Shown here one piece after another: positions 23,865-32,306 of a DNA stretch of 64,000 bases. Position numbers and translations under genes: made by a program. The notes below the pieces were generated by a model. That model saw only the letters and a program-made list of their open reading frames with translations, ran no database searches and was not told the DNA's origin. The DNA is taken from the NCBI RefSeq assembly GCF_003947415.1, contig NZ_QHKL01000002.1, positions 1 through 64,000 of the forward strand. Reading direction: 5' to 3'. The number at the start of each line of letters is the position of its first letter. Positions within the stretch are counted from its first letter, which is position 1. Origin of the DNA: Amycolatopsis sp. WAC 01376. Lineage in GTDB: Bacteria > Actinomycetota > Actinomycetes > Mycobacteriales > Pseudonocardiaceae.

Positions 23865-25454
23865 ATGCGGGTCGACACGGTCTACGAGAACGCCCGGTTC
23901 CTCACCGGAACGGGGGAATCCGTAGCGCTTGCGACGTTGAACGGACGAATTGTCGCGTTGGGTCACGATGCTGCCGCGCTTTCTTCGAAACGTCGCGTCG
24001 ACCTCGGCGGGGCGGTGGTGGTGCCCGGTTTCCACGACGCGCACAACCACATGGCCTGGTTCGGCATGGCGCTCGACGACGTCGCGTTGTCCGATTGCCG
24101 CAGCGTCGACGAGGTGTACGACGCCGTCGCGCGGCGCGCGGCCGAAACGCCGCCGGGCGGCTGGATCATCGGCAGCGGCTACGACCAGAACAAGCTCGTC
24201 GGCGGCCACCCGACGCGGCAGGGACTGGACCGTGCCGCCCCCGGCCACCTCGTGCGGCTCAAGCACACGTCCGGGCATATGACCGTGGTCAACTCGGCGG
24301 TCCTGGAACGGCTGGACCTGGGAAACGTGCCCGTGGGCGGTGACGTCGTCCGCGACGAGGACGGTTCGCCGACCGGGCTGCTGCGGGAACAGGCCCAGCT
24401 CATGCTGCGGCCGTTGACCTATCCGACGCCGATCGAGACCGTCGTCCGCGGCCTGGACAGGGCGAGCGAGCGATACCTGGCCGAGGGCATCACCAGCGTC
24501 CAGGAGGCCGGGATCGGCGGGGGTCTCGTGGGGGAGACCCCCGCCGAACTCGCCGCGTACCAGTTGGCGCGTGACCGCGGCGTGCTGCGGGTGCGCAGCA
24601 CGGTGATGGTCGCGGCGAGCGTGCTCCACGACCTCGACGCGGGGGCGGGCTTCGGGCTGGACCTGGGGATGCGCACCGGATTCGGCGACGAATGGCTGCG
24701 GATCGGCGCGATGAAACTGTTCGCCGACGGTTCGCTGATCGGCCGGACCTGCGCCATGCACGAGCCGTTCGCGGGTGAGCCGGACAACGTCGGCTACTTC
24801 CAGGTGCCCGAGGACGAGATCGCGCGGACGATCGCCGCCGCGCACAAGGCCGGCTGGCAGATCGCGACGCACGCCATCGGCGACCGCGCGATCACCGTCG
24901 TCCTCGACGCCTACGAAGCCGCGCTCAAGGCCGACCCGCGGCCCGACCACCGGCACCGCATCGAGCACTGCGCGGTGCTGCGGCCCGAAGAGCTGCGGCG
25001 GCTGGCGTCGCTGGGGCTGATCGCCTCGCCGCAGGGCCGGTTCGTCAACGAGATCGGCGACGGCATGCGGGCCGCGCTCGGCCCCGAGCGCGAACCGTGG
25101 TGCTACCGGCTCAAGAGCCTGCTCGACGCGGGTTGCGTGCTGCCTGCCAGCTCCGACCGCCCGGTCGTCGAGGGCGCGCCGCTGCTCGCGCTGGCCGACA
25201 TGGTGCGGCGGAAGACCGCGTCCGGCGTCGTACTGGGTCCCGATGAGCGGCTCACGCCCGCCGAAGCCCTGCACGCGTACACGTACGGCTCCGCGTACGC
25301 CGCCTTCGCCGAGAAGGACCTGGGCACGCTGGAGGTCGGCAAGCTCGCGGACTTCGCCGTCCTCTCGGCCGACCCGACCGACGAGTCCACTTTGGATTCG
25401 ATCCACGTCGTCGCCACCGCAGTCGGCGGCGACATCGTCTACGAACGGAGCTGA
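23865..25454 (+). CDS. Amidohydrolase family protein (YtcJ-like)
   Basis: This 529-residue metal-dependent hydrolase has the metal ligands of the HxH strand (FHDAHNHMAWFG, about residue 58), later histidines in ATHAIGDRAI and HRHRIEHCAVL, and a terminal Asp in LPASSDRPVVEG. The C-terminus EKDLGTLEVGKLADFAVLSADP is the family trademark. YtcJ-like enzymes hydrolyse amides or formamides; the substrate is unknown. ATG at 23865. A GNAT gene follows after 5 bp, so the two form an operon. Confidence 0.88.
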   Translation: MRVDTVYENARFLTGTGESVALATLNGRIVALGHDAAALSSKRRVDLGGAVVVPGFHDAHNHMAWFGMALDDVALSDCRSVDEVYDAVARRAAETPPGGWIIGSGYDQNKLVGGHPTRQGLDRAAPGHLVRLKHTSGHMTVVNSAVLERLDLGNVPVGGDVVRDEDGSPTGLLREQAQLMLRPLTYPTPIETVVRGLDRASERYLAEGITSVQEAGIGGGLVGETPAELAAYQLARDRGVLRVRSTVMVAASVLHDLDAGAGFGLDLGMRTGFGDEWLRIGAMKLFADGSLIGRTCAMHEPFAGEPDNVGYFQVPEDEIARTIAAAHKAGWQIATHAIGDRAITVVLDAYEAALKADPRPDHRHRIEHCAVLRPEELRRLASLGLIASPQGRFVNEIGDGMRAALGPEREPWCYRLKSLLDAGCVLPASSDRPVVEGAPLLALADMVRRKTASGVVLGPDERLTPAEALHAYTYGSAYAAFAEKDLGTLEVGKLADFAVLSADPTDESTLDSIHVVATAVGGDIVYERS

Positions 25455-25459
25455 GACCC

Positions 25460-25909
25460 ATGCCGGTGCGGGACGCGGTCGCGGACGACATCGAGGAGAT
25501 CTGCGCGCTCATCGAGGAGCACGCGGTCTACGAGGACAAACACGATCTGAAGCTCGACAGGCAGGAGATGGCCGGGTTCCTCTTCGGGCCCGATCCGAAG
25601 GCCTGGGTGCTGCTGGCCACCCCTCCGGACGAGCCGGCCAAGGTCGCGGGCTTCGCCTTCTGCAGCTGGAACTTCTCCACCTGGGAGGCCAGGCCCGGGA
25701 TCTGGCTCGACGACCTCTTCGTGCGCCCGGAACACCGCCGTTTCGGCCTCGGGCGGGAGCTGCTCGACGAGCTGAGCGCGCGGACACCGGGCCGGGTCGA
25801 ATGGGACATGCAGGAGGGCAACGAGAAGGGCGAGGCGTTCTACGCCCAGCTCGGCGCCGAGCCCGTCCCCGGCTGGATCCGGTACCGCTGGCGGCCGCAC
25901 GCGAAGTGA
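25460..25909 (+). CDS. GNAT-family N-acetyltransferase
   Basis: This 149-residue acetyltransferase has the acetyl-CoA loop R-F-G-L-G-R at about residue 94 (PEHRRFGLGRELLDEL), preceded by the beta-strand WLDDLFVRPE, and a terminal FYAQLGAEPVPGWIRYRW. It resembles diamine (spermidine) acetyltransferase-like GNATs. The substrate is not predictable. Co-transcribed with the amidohydrolase. Confidence 0.9.
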   Translation: MPVRDAVADDIEEICALIEEHAVYEDKHDLKLDRQEMAGFLFGPDPKAWVLLATPPDEPAKVAGFAFCSWNFSTWEARPGIWLDDLFVRPEHRRFGLGRELLDELSARTPGRVEWDMQEGNEKGEAFYAQLGAEPVPGWIRYRWRPHAK

Positions 25910-25931
25910 GCCAAGCCGTAAACTCGCACAC

Positions 25932-26615
25932 ATGGGTGAAGGGGCAAGCCGCAGGTCGTCGTCCGTTGAGGACTACGTCCGGGTGATCTACGGGCTGGTG
26001 GAACGCGGTGAGGCCGTCACCAACACGTCGCTGGCCGGACGGCTGGAGGTCAGCCCGTCTTCGGCGTCCGGCATGGTCACCAAGCTGTCCCAGCTCGGGC
26101 TGGTCGCGCACGTCCCGTACCGGGGCATCGAGCTGACCACCGAAGGCAGGCTGCTGGCCCGCTCGGTGCTCCGCCGCCACCGGCTGATCGAGACGTACCT
26201 GGTGTCCGAGCTCGGCTACACCTGGGACGAGGTGCACGCCGAGGCCGACGCGCTCGAACACGCGGTGTCGGACAGGCTCGTCGAGCGGATCGCGGCGAAG
26301 CTCGGCAACCCGGTGCGCGACCCGCACGGCGACCCCATCCCCGCCCCCGACGGCAGCGTCGAGGAGATGCCGATGCGCATCCTCGACGACCTCCCGCCCG
26401 GCGCGGTCGGCGAGATCGTCCGCGTCTGGGACACCGACCCGGAACTCCTGCGCTACCTGACCGAGCATTCGATCGGCCTCGGCGAGCGGATCGAGGTCGT
26501 CGAGCGTCAGCCCTTCGGCGGCCCCATGGTGGTCAAGGTCGGCTCACCGCCGGACGCGGCGACCCACGCGATCGGCAAGGAGATCGCGCAGGCACTGTCG
26601 GTCGCGCTGCGCTGA
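25932..26615 (+). CDS. DtxR/MntR-family metal-dependent regulator
   Basis: This 227-residue metalloregulator has an N-terminal winged helix (VTNTSLAGRLEVSPSSASGMVTKLSQLGLV), a dimerisation domain with metal-ligand Glu/His (RRHRLIETYLVSELGYTWDEVHAEADALEHAVSDRL, holding E and H ligands) and a C-terminal SH3-like FeoA domain (VRVWDTDPELLRYL). It is closer to the MntR/SirR group than to IdeR. It lies 22 bp after the GNAT gene and may be co-transcribed. No matching operator was seen nearby. Confidence 0.9.
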   Translation: MGEGASRRSSSVEDYVRVIYGLVERGEAVTNTSLAGRLEVSPSSASGMVTKLSQLGLVAHVPYRGIELTTEGRLLARSVLRRHRLIETYLVSELGYTWDEVHAEADALEHAVSDRLVERIAAKLGNPVRDPHGDPIPAPDGSVEEMPMRILDDLPPGAVGEIVRVWDTDPELLRYLTEHSIGLGERIEVVERQPFGGPMVVKVGSPPDAATHAIGKEIAQALSVALR

Positions 26616-26809
26616 CCGGCGTGTCCACTGTGGACGCGTTTCGATTGGTGCGTGCGGTGTGAATTTTCCGTACGTCCCTGCATAATTCGGCCCTTGGCAC
26701 TTCACCCACATGCCGGGCCGATAGGTGATCTAAGGCCCTTCCGATCATGTGTTCACGCGCCTAGGCTGCGCTATTCCGGGTGGCTAGCGAGCGTACGAAG
26801 GCGATGAAG

Positions 26810-27190
26810 ATGACCGGTCAGCGGACACACACCATCGACCGGGGGGTGGCGGAAGGACGTGAACTCAGGAGGCTGCTGGAGACAGGGCCCTTCGCGGACG
26901 CCCTCAGGGTGGCGATCAGGGTGAGGGGCCTCGGCCTCGATCGGATCCGGTACCGGTTGAGAGGGCGGGGGTGCTCGGTCAGCCTCGCGACGCTGAGCCA
27001 CTGGCAGTCCGGCCGCTGCCGTCCCGAACGGCCGGAATCCCTGCTGGTGCTGAAGAATCTCGAGGACGTCCTCGGGGTACCGGAGCGGTCCCTGTCGCGG
27101 CTTTTGGGACCGCCGCGCGGACGGGCGGCCCGGTGTACGGTGCCCGGCGAGGGCCTCGTGATGCAGCGAAGCCGGGAGACGGGAACGTAG
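26810..27190 (+). CDS. DNA-binding protein with XRE-like helix-turn-helix
   Basis: The 126 residues contain an XRE-like helix-turn-helix (LDRIRYRLRGRGCSVSLATLSHWQSGRCRPERPESLLVLKNLEDVLG) of the kind found in many actinomycete DNA-binding proteins without an effector domain. ATG at 26810 has AGG 8 bases upstream; ATG at 26804 and GTG at 26780 are alternatives. It precedes the alcohol dehydrogenase by 11 bp and may control it. Confidence 0.65.
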   Translation: MTGQRTHTIDRGVAEGRELRRLLETGPFADALRVAIRVRGLGLDRIRYRLRGRGCSVSLATLSHWQSGRCRPERPESLLVLKNLEDVLGVPERSLSRLLGPPRGRAARCTVPGEGLVMQRSRETGT

Positions 27191-27201
27191 AGGAGTACGA
27201 G

Positions 27202-28260
27202 GTGCGGGCGGTCGTCTTCGAGGAGTTCGGGGTACTGCCCGAGGTACGCGAGGTGCCGGATCCGGCCACGCCGCCGGGCGGAGTGGTGATCGCCGTCGAG
27301 GCGACCGGGGTGTGCCGCAGCGACTGGCACTCCTGGCAGGGTCACGACACGTCGGTGAAGCTGCCGCACGTCGCCGGGCACGAACTCGCCGGCCGGATCG
27401 CGTCGCTCGGCGAGGGCGTCCGCGGCTGGTCGGTCGGCGACCGGGTGACGGTGCCGTTCGTGTGCGCCTGCGGCACCTGCGCGCAGTGCGCGGCCGGTGA
27501 CCAGCAGATCTGTGACCGCGAATTCCAGCCGGGCGCCACCCACTGGGGCTCGTTCGCCGACTACGTCGCCATCGAAAACGCCGAGGTCAACCTCGTGGCG
27601 CTGCCCGACTCGCTGTCCTCGGCCGAAGCGGCGGCGCTGGGCTGCCGGTTCGGGACGGCGTTCCGGGCGGTGCTGCGCCAAGGCGGGGTCCGGCCCGGCC
27701 AGTGGGTGGCGGTCTACGGCTGTGGCGGCGTCGGCGTTTCGGCGATCCTGCTGGCCGTCGCGGCCGGTGCTTCGGTGGTCGCCGTCGACCCGTCCTCGCA
27801 GGCCAGGGCGCTGGCGTCGCGAATGGGCGCGCTCTTGGTCGTCGATCCGTCGAGCTTCGAGGGCCACGAAGCGGTCGCCGCGCATGTCCGGGACCTGACC
27901 GGCGGCGGCGCGCACGTCTCCCTCGACTGTCTCGGCTCGCCGACCACCTGCGCGGCCTCGGTCGGCAGCCTCCGGAAGCGCGGACGTCACGTCCAAGCCG
28001 GGCTGATGCCGCCCGCGCAGGGCATCGCGCCGATCCCGATGCACCGGGTGATCGGCGGGGAACTGGAGCTCGTCGGCATCCACGGGCTCCAGGCGCACGA
28101 GTATCCCGAGATGCTGCGGGTGGTGGAGACCGCCGGAATCGATCTCGAAGGCATGATCGGCAACCGGGTCGGCCTCGACGAAGTCCCCGCGGTGCTCGCG
28201 GAGATGAACGACCCGGTGCCTGCCAAGGCCGGGGTGACCGTGGTCGAACTCGCTGTGTGA
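27202..28260 (+). CDS. Zinc-dependent alcohol dehydrogenase family protein
   Basis: This 352-residue medium-chain dehydrogenase has the catalytic-zinc residues in GVCRSDWHSW and AGHELAG, the structural-zinc loop CACGTCAQCAAGDQQIC (four Cys) and the Rossmann motif YGCGGVGVSAILLA. It should oxidise or reduce alcohols or aldehydes with NAD(P). GTG at 27202 follows AGGAG with a 6-base spacer. It appears co-transcribed with the DNA-binding protein upstream. Unlike the broken remnant at 7.9 kb, this copy is full length. Confidence 0.93.
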   Translation: MRAVVFEEFGVLPEVREVPDPATPPGGVVIAVEATGVCRSDWHSWQGHDTSVKLPHVAGHELAGRIASLGEGVRGWSVGDRVTVPFVCACGTCAQCAAGDQQICDREFQPGATHWGSFADYVAIENAEVNLVALPDSLSSAEAAALGCRFGTAFRAVLRQGGVRPGQWVAVYGCGGVGVSAILLAVAAGASVVAVDPSSQARALASRMGALLVVDPSSFEGHEAVAAHVRDLTGGGAHVSLDCLGSPTTCAASVGSLRKRGRHVQAGLMPPAQGIAPIPMHRVIGGELELVGIHGLQAHEYPEMLRVVETAGIDLEGMIGNRVGLDEVPAVLAEMNDPVPAKAGVTVVELAV

Positions 28261-28355
28261 CCGGGTGAACGCACTACGGTCAACCGGCCGATCGGAGTAG
28301 TCCGAAAGGTGGCTTCTGTCGCCGGTTTGTGGCACCTTCTCCGGCCGTGACAGTC

Positions 28356-28484
28356 ATGGATGCCCCGTCTCGGTCGCGTTTCGTCCAACGGGTACTGCGC
28401 CGGTTCGCCGAGGCGGGCGTGATGGCGCGGGGCCACCGGCTCATCGGCGCGCGGCCTGGCAAACTCGACGCGTGGACGCGCTGA
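28356..28484 (+). CDS. Possible 42-residue leader peptide overlapping alkB
   Basis: ATG at 28356 (or GTG 28347) opens a frame of basic, Arg-rich residues (SRFVQRVLRRFAEAGVMA) ending TGA at 28484, so it overlaps the AlkB start by 13 bases. The overlap suggests translational coupling. No family is recognised and there is no good ribosome site, so it may be chance. Confidence 0.3.
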   Translation: MDAPSRSRFVQRVLRRFAEAGVMARGHRLIGARPGKLDAWTR

Positions 28485-29101
28485 TCCCTCGCCCGCGTAC
28501 TGAGGTCGCGCCCGGTGCCGTGCACGTGCCCGACTGGCTCGATCTCGACGAGCAACGCCGGCTGGTCGAAGCCTGCCGAGGCTGGCGCGGCTACCGGCGG
28601 ACACGGCTGCCGAACGGCGGCGTCATGTCGGTGCGGACGGTGTGCCTCGGCTGGCACTGGCACCCGTACCGGTACTCGAAGGTGACCGACGACGGCTCCC
28701 CGGTGCTGCCGTTCCCTTCGTGGCTGGGCGATCTCGGGCGGCGGGCGGTTTCCTCCGCTTACGGTCCGTCGTCGTACGAGCCGGACATCGCGCTGGTGAA
28801 CTTCTACGACTCCGCCGCGAAAATGGGGCTGCATCAAGACAAGGACGAGGCCTCGCTGGAGCCTGTCGTGTCGCTGAGCCTGGGGGACGCCTGCGTCTTC
28901 CGATTCGGGAACACGGTCGACCGCGGGCGGCCGTATACGGATGTGGACCTTCGGTCGGGAGACCTGTTCGTGTTCGGCGGCGAGTCGCGGCTGGCTTTCC
29001 ATGGGGTGACTCGCGTCTTGCCGGGAACCGCTGATCCGGAGCTGGGGTTGGTGGGGCGGTTGAACATCACTTTGCGGGTTTCGGGTCTTGTGAGTGATTG
29101 A
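28472..29101 (+). CDS. alkB: AlkB-like 2-oxoglutarate/Fe(II) dioxygenase
   Basis: This 209-residue dioxygenase of the AlkB DNA/RNA-repair family has the iron ligands His121 and Asp123 (GLHQDKDE) and His177 (FHGVTR), with the 2-oxoglutarate arginines in GRLNITLR near residues 196-202. All active-site residues are present, so it should demethylate 1-methyladenine or 3-methylcytosine. GTG at 28472 is the start. No Ada or other repair gene is adjacent, and no LexA-like box was seen before it. Confidence 0.88.
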   Translation: MDALIPRPRTEVAPGAVHVPDWLDLDEQRRLVEACRGWRGYRRTRLPNGGVMSVRTVCLGWHWHPYRYSKVTDDGSPVLPFPSWLGDLGRRAVSSAYGPSSYEPDIALVNFYDSAAKMGLHQDKDEASLEPVVSLSLGDACVFRFGNTVDRGRPYTDVDLRSGDLFVFGGESRLAFHGVTRVLPGTADPELGLVGRLNITLRVSGLVSD

Positions 29102-29150
29102 GGACGGCTGGAGGTCGGGTCACCCGCTGCGCTGGTCGGTTGTGGTGTGT

Positions 29151-29213
29151 CGTCCGTCCAGTCACGCGAGTCGTCTGTCTAATCACGCGAGCCGTCCGTC
29201 CGGTCACGTATTT
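29151..29213. repeat. Three tandem 21-bp degenerate repeats (CACGCGAG core)
   Basis: Units start at 29151 (CGTCCGTCCAGTCACGCGAG), 29172 (CGTCTGTCTAATCACGCGAG) and 29193 (CGTCCGTCCGGTCACG). The first two share the 8-base end CACGCGAG; the third degenerates. The period of 21 bases is two helical turns. The array lies 140 bp before the HNH gene. A related unit occurs at 58.04 kb. Confidence 0.6.
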
Positions 29214-29317
29214 TGCTCGGTGCTAGGTGTCTTAAGGTCTCTTCGCGCCTTTAAGGCCGCTTCGGGGCTTTCTCTGCATGTGCATTTCGGATTCTTTTCA
29301 CGCTAGGCCGTTCGGGC

Positions 29318-29333
29318 TCGCACGTCTGTTCGA
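29318..29333. promoter_or_regulatory. LexA (SOS) box upstream of the HNH gene
   Basis: TCGCACGTCTGTTCGA matches the mycobacterial LexA consensus TCGAACRNNYGTTCGA at 15 of 16 positions, including the exact right half-site GTTCGA. It ends 20 bp before the GTG start of the DUF222/HNH gene. DUF222-type (13E12) genes carry LexA boxes in Mycobacterium tuberculosis, so the context supports it. Confidence 0.65.
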
Positions 29334-29352
29334 TTCGGTGTATCGTGGGGGC

Positions 29353-30609
29353 GTGGCCAGCAACGACGCAACCCCGACGACGCCCACCGAGTGGTGGCGC
29401 GTCGACACCGCAACGCTGCACGCCCGCAAACAAGAACTCGAAATCATCAAACGACGAGCGGATGCCGAACAGAACGCGATCCTCGCGGAAATCAATTCCC
29501 GCGGAGTTCAGGGGTGTTCGGGTCATTCGACGTTGACGGCACTGATCTTCGAGGACTTCCACGTGACGGACAAGGAAGCCAGCGCCCGCGCCGACCGCGT
29601 CCTCGCCCTGCACCCCGGCCCGGGTATCGGCGGGGACCCCGAACCGCCCCTGGCACCACTGACAGCCGCAGCCGCCGCCGAAGGCGCGATCGGCGGCAGC
29701 CAGATCGACGCCATCATCCGCACCCTCGCCCGCATCCCCTCCACCATCCCCGACGAAGACATCCGAGCTGGCGAGAAGATCCTGGTCGACCTGGCTCGTC
29801 ACGCGGGGCCGCGGCAGATCGCCCGCGCCGGACGCCGCCTGCTGGACGAACTCGACCCCGACGGCAAAGAACCCCGCAACGAAAACCCCAAAGACACCCG
29901 ACCAGGAATGCGGTTCATCCAACACCGGGACGGCACCCTCGGCTTGAAAGCCACCCTCGACCTCGAAACCTACGCCCGCTTGAAGTCGGATTTGGACCCG
30001 ATGGCCAAACCCCACAAAGCCATCGACGGCGTTCGTGACTCCCGTACTCAGGACGAACGCTACGGCGATGCCTTCACCGACTACGTCCGCCTGAAAACCA
30101 CCAGCCGCAACCTCCCCGGCCAAGCCGGAGAAGCCACCCACATTTTGGTCACCATGTCCTACGACGACCTCATCCGGGACATCGGCGAAGCTCATCTGGA
30201 CTTGGTGGGGCCGATCAGCGCCACCGACGCCCGCATCCTCGCCTGCGACGCCCGCGTCCGACCCGGCGTCCTCGGCACCGCAGGCGAACCCTTGGACATC
30301 GGCCGCTCCAAACGCACCGTCTCCCTGGCGCAGAAGTACGCGTTGACCCTCCGAGACGGCGGCTGCGCGTTCCCTGGCTGCGACATGCCGGTGCCGCGCT
30401 GCACCGCCCATCACATTGTTTTCTGGCAACACCACGGCGAAACCAAAATCGACAACCTCGTGCTCCTGTGCACCAAACACCACCGCTTGATCCACCACAG
30501 CAAATGGAAAGTCCACATCGCCCAAGACGGCTTGCCCGAATTCACCGCCCCCGCCTACCTCGACCCCACCGGAACACCACGGAGGAACACCATGCACCTC
30601 AGGATCTAG
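29353..30609 (+). CDS. DUF222 HNH endonuclease (13E12-like)
   Basis: This 418-residue protein has an N-terminal DUF222 domain (AEINSRGVQGCSGHSTLTAL, LIRDIGEAHLDLVGPIS) and a C-terminal HNH nuclease (about residues 335-385: CAFPGCDMPVPRCTAHHI, DNLVLLCTKHHRLIHH) with the zinc Cys pairs, the HH and the N of the motif intact. Such proteins are repeated and widespread in actinobacteria; their substrates are unknown. GTG at 29353 is used because it lies just after the LexA box and promoter-like TATCGT. Codon use is somewhat less GC-biased than its neighbours, which suggests transfer. Confidence 0.85.
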   Translation: MASNDATPTTPTEWWRVDTATLHARKQELEIIKRRADAEQNAILAEINSRGVQGCSGHSTLTALIFEDFHVTDKEASARADRVLALHPGPGIGGDPEPPLAPLTAAAAAEGAIGGSQIDAIIRTLARIPSTIPDEDIRAGEKILVDLARHAGPRQIARAGRRLLDELDPDGKEPRNENPKDTRPGMRFIQHRDGTLGLKATLDLETYARLKSDLDPMAKPHKAIDGVRDSRTQDERYGDAFTDYVRLKTTSRNLPGQAGEATHILVTMSYDDLIRDIGEAHLDLVGPISATDARILACDARVRPGVLGTAGEPLDIGRSKRTVSLAQKYALTLRDGGCAFPGCDMPVPRCTAHHIVFWQHHGETKIDNLVLLCTKHHRLIHHSKWKVHIAQDGLPEFTAPAYLDPTGTPRRNTMHLRI

Positions 30610-30846
30610 GTCGAAACCTACGAACCCGAGTCCTCCAAGCAGTGAGCGAATAGGTGTAATGGCTCGCGCCTTTGCCAATGAGCGTGCGGACCCAAAGTAA
30701 TCCGAGTGCTGGCCGAACGTGCGTCACGGCTCACTTCGTGGGGTGAAGCCTTGCGCGTCGAGCGTGGACGATCCGTATTCATCCACCTCAAGGGCGAGCG
30801 CGACTGTCCCGGTCGGCATTTAGAGGACTAAATGCGAGACAAACCC
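30610..30846. other. Convergent gap after the HNH gene (237 bp)
   Basis: I see no gene here. The only structure is the small palindrome at 30816-30835. The rest has no hairpin, ribosome site or repeat that I could identify. Confidence 0.5.
30816..30835. terminator. Short form of the GACTAAATGCG palindrome
   Basis: GCATTTAG (30816-30823), a 4-base loop AGGA and CTAAATGC (30828-30835) form a perfect 8-bp hairpin. The segment GAGGACTAAATGCG equals the right arm end of the palindrome at 17.05 kb, so this is a core-deleted copy of that family. It lies 11 bp from the end of pxpC. Confidence 0.6.
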
Positions 30847-31704
30847 TTAAGCGAGACGAAAACGCACCCGTTGCCCCGGCCGCACTTGCGCGGCCTGGTC
30901 CAGATCCGCTTCGTCCACCACCGCGATCACCGGATAGCCGCCGGTCACCGGGTGGTCGGCCAGGAACAGGATCGGCTGCCCGGAAGGAGGAACCTGCAAC
31001 GCACCCGGCACGGCGGCCTCGGGCGGCAACTCGCCGCCTCGCGCACGCGACAGCAAGGGCCCCTCGAGTCGCACGCCCACGCGATCGACGTCGGCAGTGG
31101 CGACGTAACCGGAAGAGACCAAAGTGGACAGTGAGTCGGAAGTGAACCACGAAGCCCGAGGGCCTGCGGTGACTCGCAAGACGGGCTCATCCGCGAGGGG
31201 AGCGCGAGGTGCCAGGTCGACAGCGGGGTGGCTCAACACCTGCTCTCCCACCGGCAAGGTCATCCCGGCCGAAAGCGCGGGCGGGCCGAGTTTTCCGAGG
31301 GTGTCGGTCGCCCGCGCGCCCAGTACCGGAGGGACGTCGATGCCGCCGCGCACGGCGACATAGCAACGCAGACCTCGAGAAGCCATCCCGAGAACGAGTT
31401 CGTCGCGGGGGCCGACCGGGATCGGGGAGTCCGGGCCGAAAGCCCGCCCGCCCGCGGTGATCGAGCAGGGCGCGCCGGTGACGGCGACGGTCGCCGGGGC
31501 CGAGAACCGCAGGACGAGGCCGCCAAGGACGCACTCCAGGGCCGCGTGGCCCTCGGGGTTTCCGACCAGCCGGTTCGCCAGCCGCAGCGAACCGCGATCG
31601 GCGGCACCGGACCGGCCGACGCCGATCGCGGCCAGCCCTGGTCGCCCGAGATCCTGCACGGTGGTGAAGACCCCGGGGTGGATCACGTCGATCTTCGCGG
31701 TCAT
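30847..31704 (-). CDS. pxpC: 5-oxoprolinase subunit PxpC (biotin-dependent carboxyltransferase family)
   Basis: This 285-residue subunit has the family landmarks VIHPGVFTTVQDLGRPG at the N-terminus and LFLADHPVTGGYPVIAVVDEADLDQAAQVRPG at the end. PxpABC together hydrolyse 5-oxo-L-proline to glutamate with ATP. ATG at 31704 overlaps the pxpB stop (ATGA at 31701-31704). It is the last gene of the operon. Confidence 0.93.
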   Translation of the reverse strand: MTAKIDVIHPGVFTTVQDLGRPGLAAIGVGRSGAADRGSLRLANRLVGNPEGHAALECVLGGLVLRFSAPATVAVTGAPCSITAGGRAFGPDSPIPVGPRDELVLGMASRGLRCYVAVRGGIDVPPVLGARATDTLGKLGPPALSAGMTLPVGEQVLSHPAVDLAPRAPLADEPVLRVTAGPRASWFTSDSLSTLVSSGYVATADVDRVGVRLEGPLLSRARGGELPPEAAVPGALQVPPSGQPILFLADHPVTGGYPVIAVVDEADLDQAAQVRPGQRVRFRLA

Positions 31705-32306
31705 GAAGTGAACCGGATCCGGGTACCCGGTGCGAGCAGGTTCGGCGGCTGACGCTCGACGTCCCACACCGGCAGAGAGGTCCGCCCGATCAGCTGCCAG
31801 CCGCCGGGCGAGGCGTTCGGGTACACCGCTGTGTACTCGCCCGCGATCGCGACCGAACCGGCGGGAACGCGGGTGCGCGGGCTCGTCCGGCGCGGCAGGT
31901 GCAGGGCAGGGTCGAGTCCGGTCAGGTAGGCGAAACCCGGTGCGAAGCCGCAGAACGCCGAGACGTAGGTCCCGTCCTCGTGGCGCCGGACGACCGCCTC
32001 GGCCGACATGCCGGCGGCGGCCGCGACGTCGACCAAGTCCGGGCCGTCGTAGCGCACCGGCACGACGATCTCGGCGGCCTCGCGTGGTTCGACGTCCACT
32101 GTGGACCGGTCGAGGACGTCGCCCGCGAGCCGGTCGTGGTGGGTCCGGCCAGGGTCGAACCGGATGAGCAGGGTCCGTGCGGCGGGGACCAGTTCGAGGA
32201 CGCCGTCCGGCGGGTCCTGCTCCAGTGACGCGTGCAGCCCGAGCACCTCCGACGGATCGTCGAAGTCGACCATGGCCGCACGCGCCCCATAGGGCAGCAC
32301 CCGCAT
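31701..32306 (-). CDS. pxpB: 5-oxoprolinase subunit PxpB (KipI family)
   Basis: This 201-residue subunit has the KipI-type core AFCGFAPGFAYLTGLDPALH and PNASPGGWQLIGRTSLPVWD. It partners PxpC. ATG at 32306 touches the pxpA stop (TGATG); GTG at 32309 is an alternative. A GTCCACTGTGGAC palindrome lies inside the gene (32094-32106). Confidence 0.93.
   Translation of the reverse strand: MRVLPYGARAAMVDFDDPSEVLGLHASLEQDPPDGVLELVPAARTLLIRFDPGRTHHDRLAGDVLDRSTVDVEPREAAEIVVPVRYDGPDLVDVAAAAGMSAEAVVRRHEDGTYVSAFCGFAPGFAYLTGLDPALHLPRRTSPRTRVPAGSVAIAGEYTAVYPNASPGGWQLIGRTSLPVWDVERQPPNLLAPGTRIRFTS

Noticed and set aside
23814..25406. Long antisense frame over the amidohydrolase gene
   Set aside because: The sense frame has the complete metal-ligand set; the antisense frame has biased composition and no start context.
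29151..29213. CRISPR-like array
   Set aside because: The units are contiguous, 21 bases, without spacers, and no cas gene is near.
29094..29306. Gene spanning the 21-bp repeats
   Set aside because: The frame exists only because the repeat length is a multiple of three; no ribosome site and no recognisable protein.
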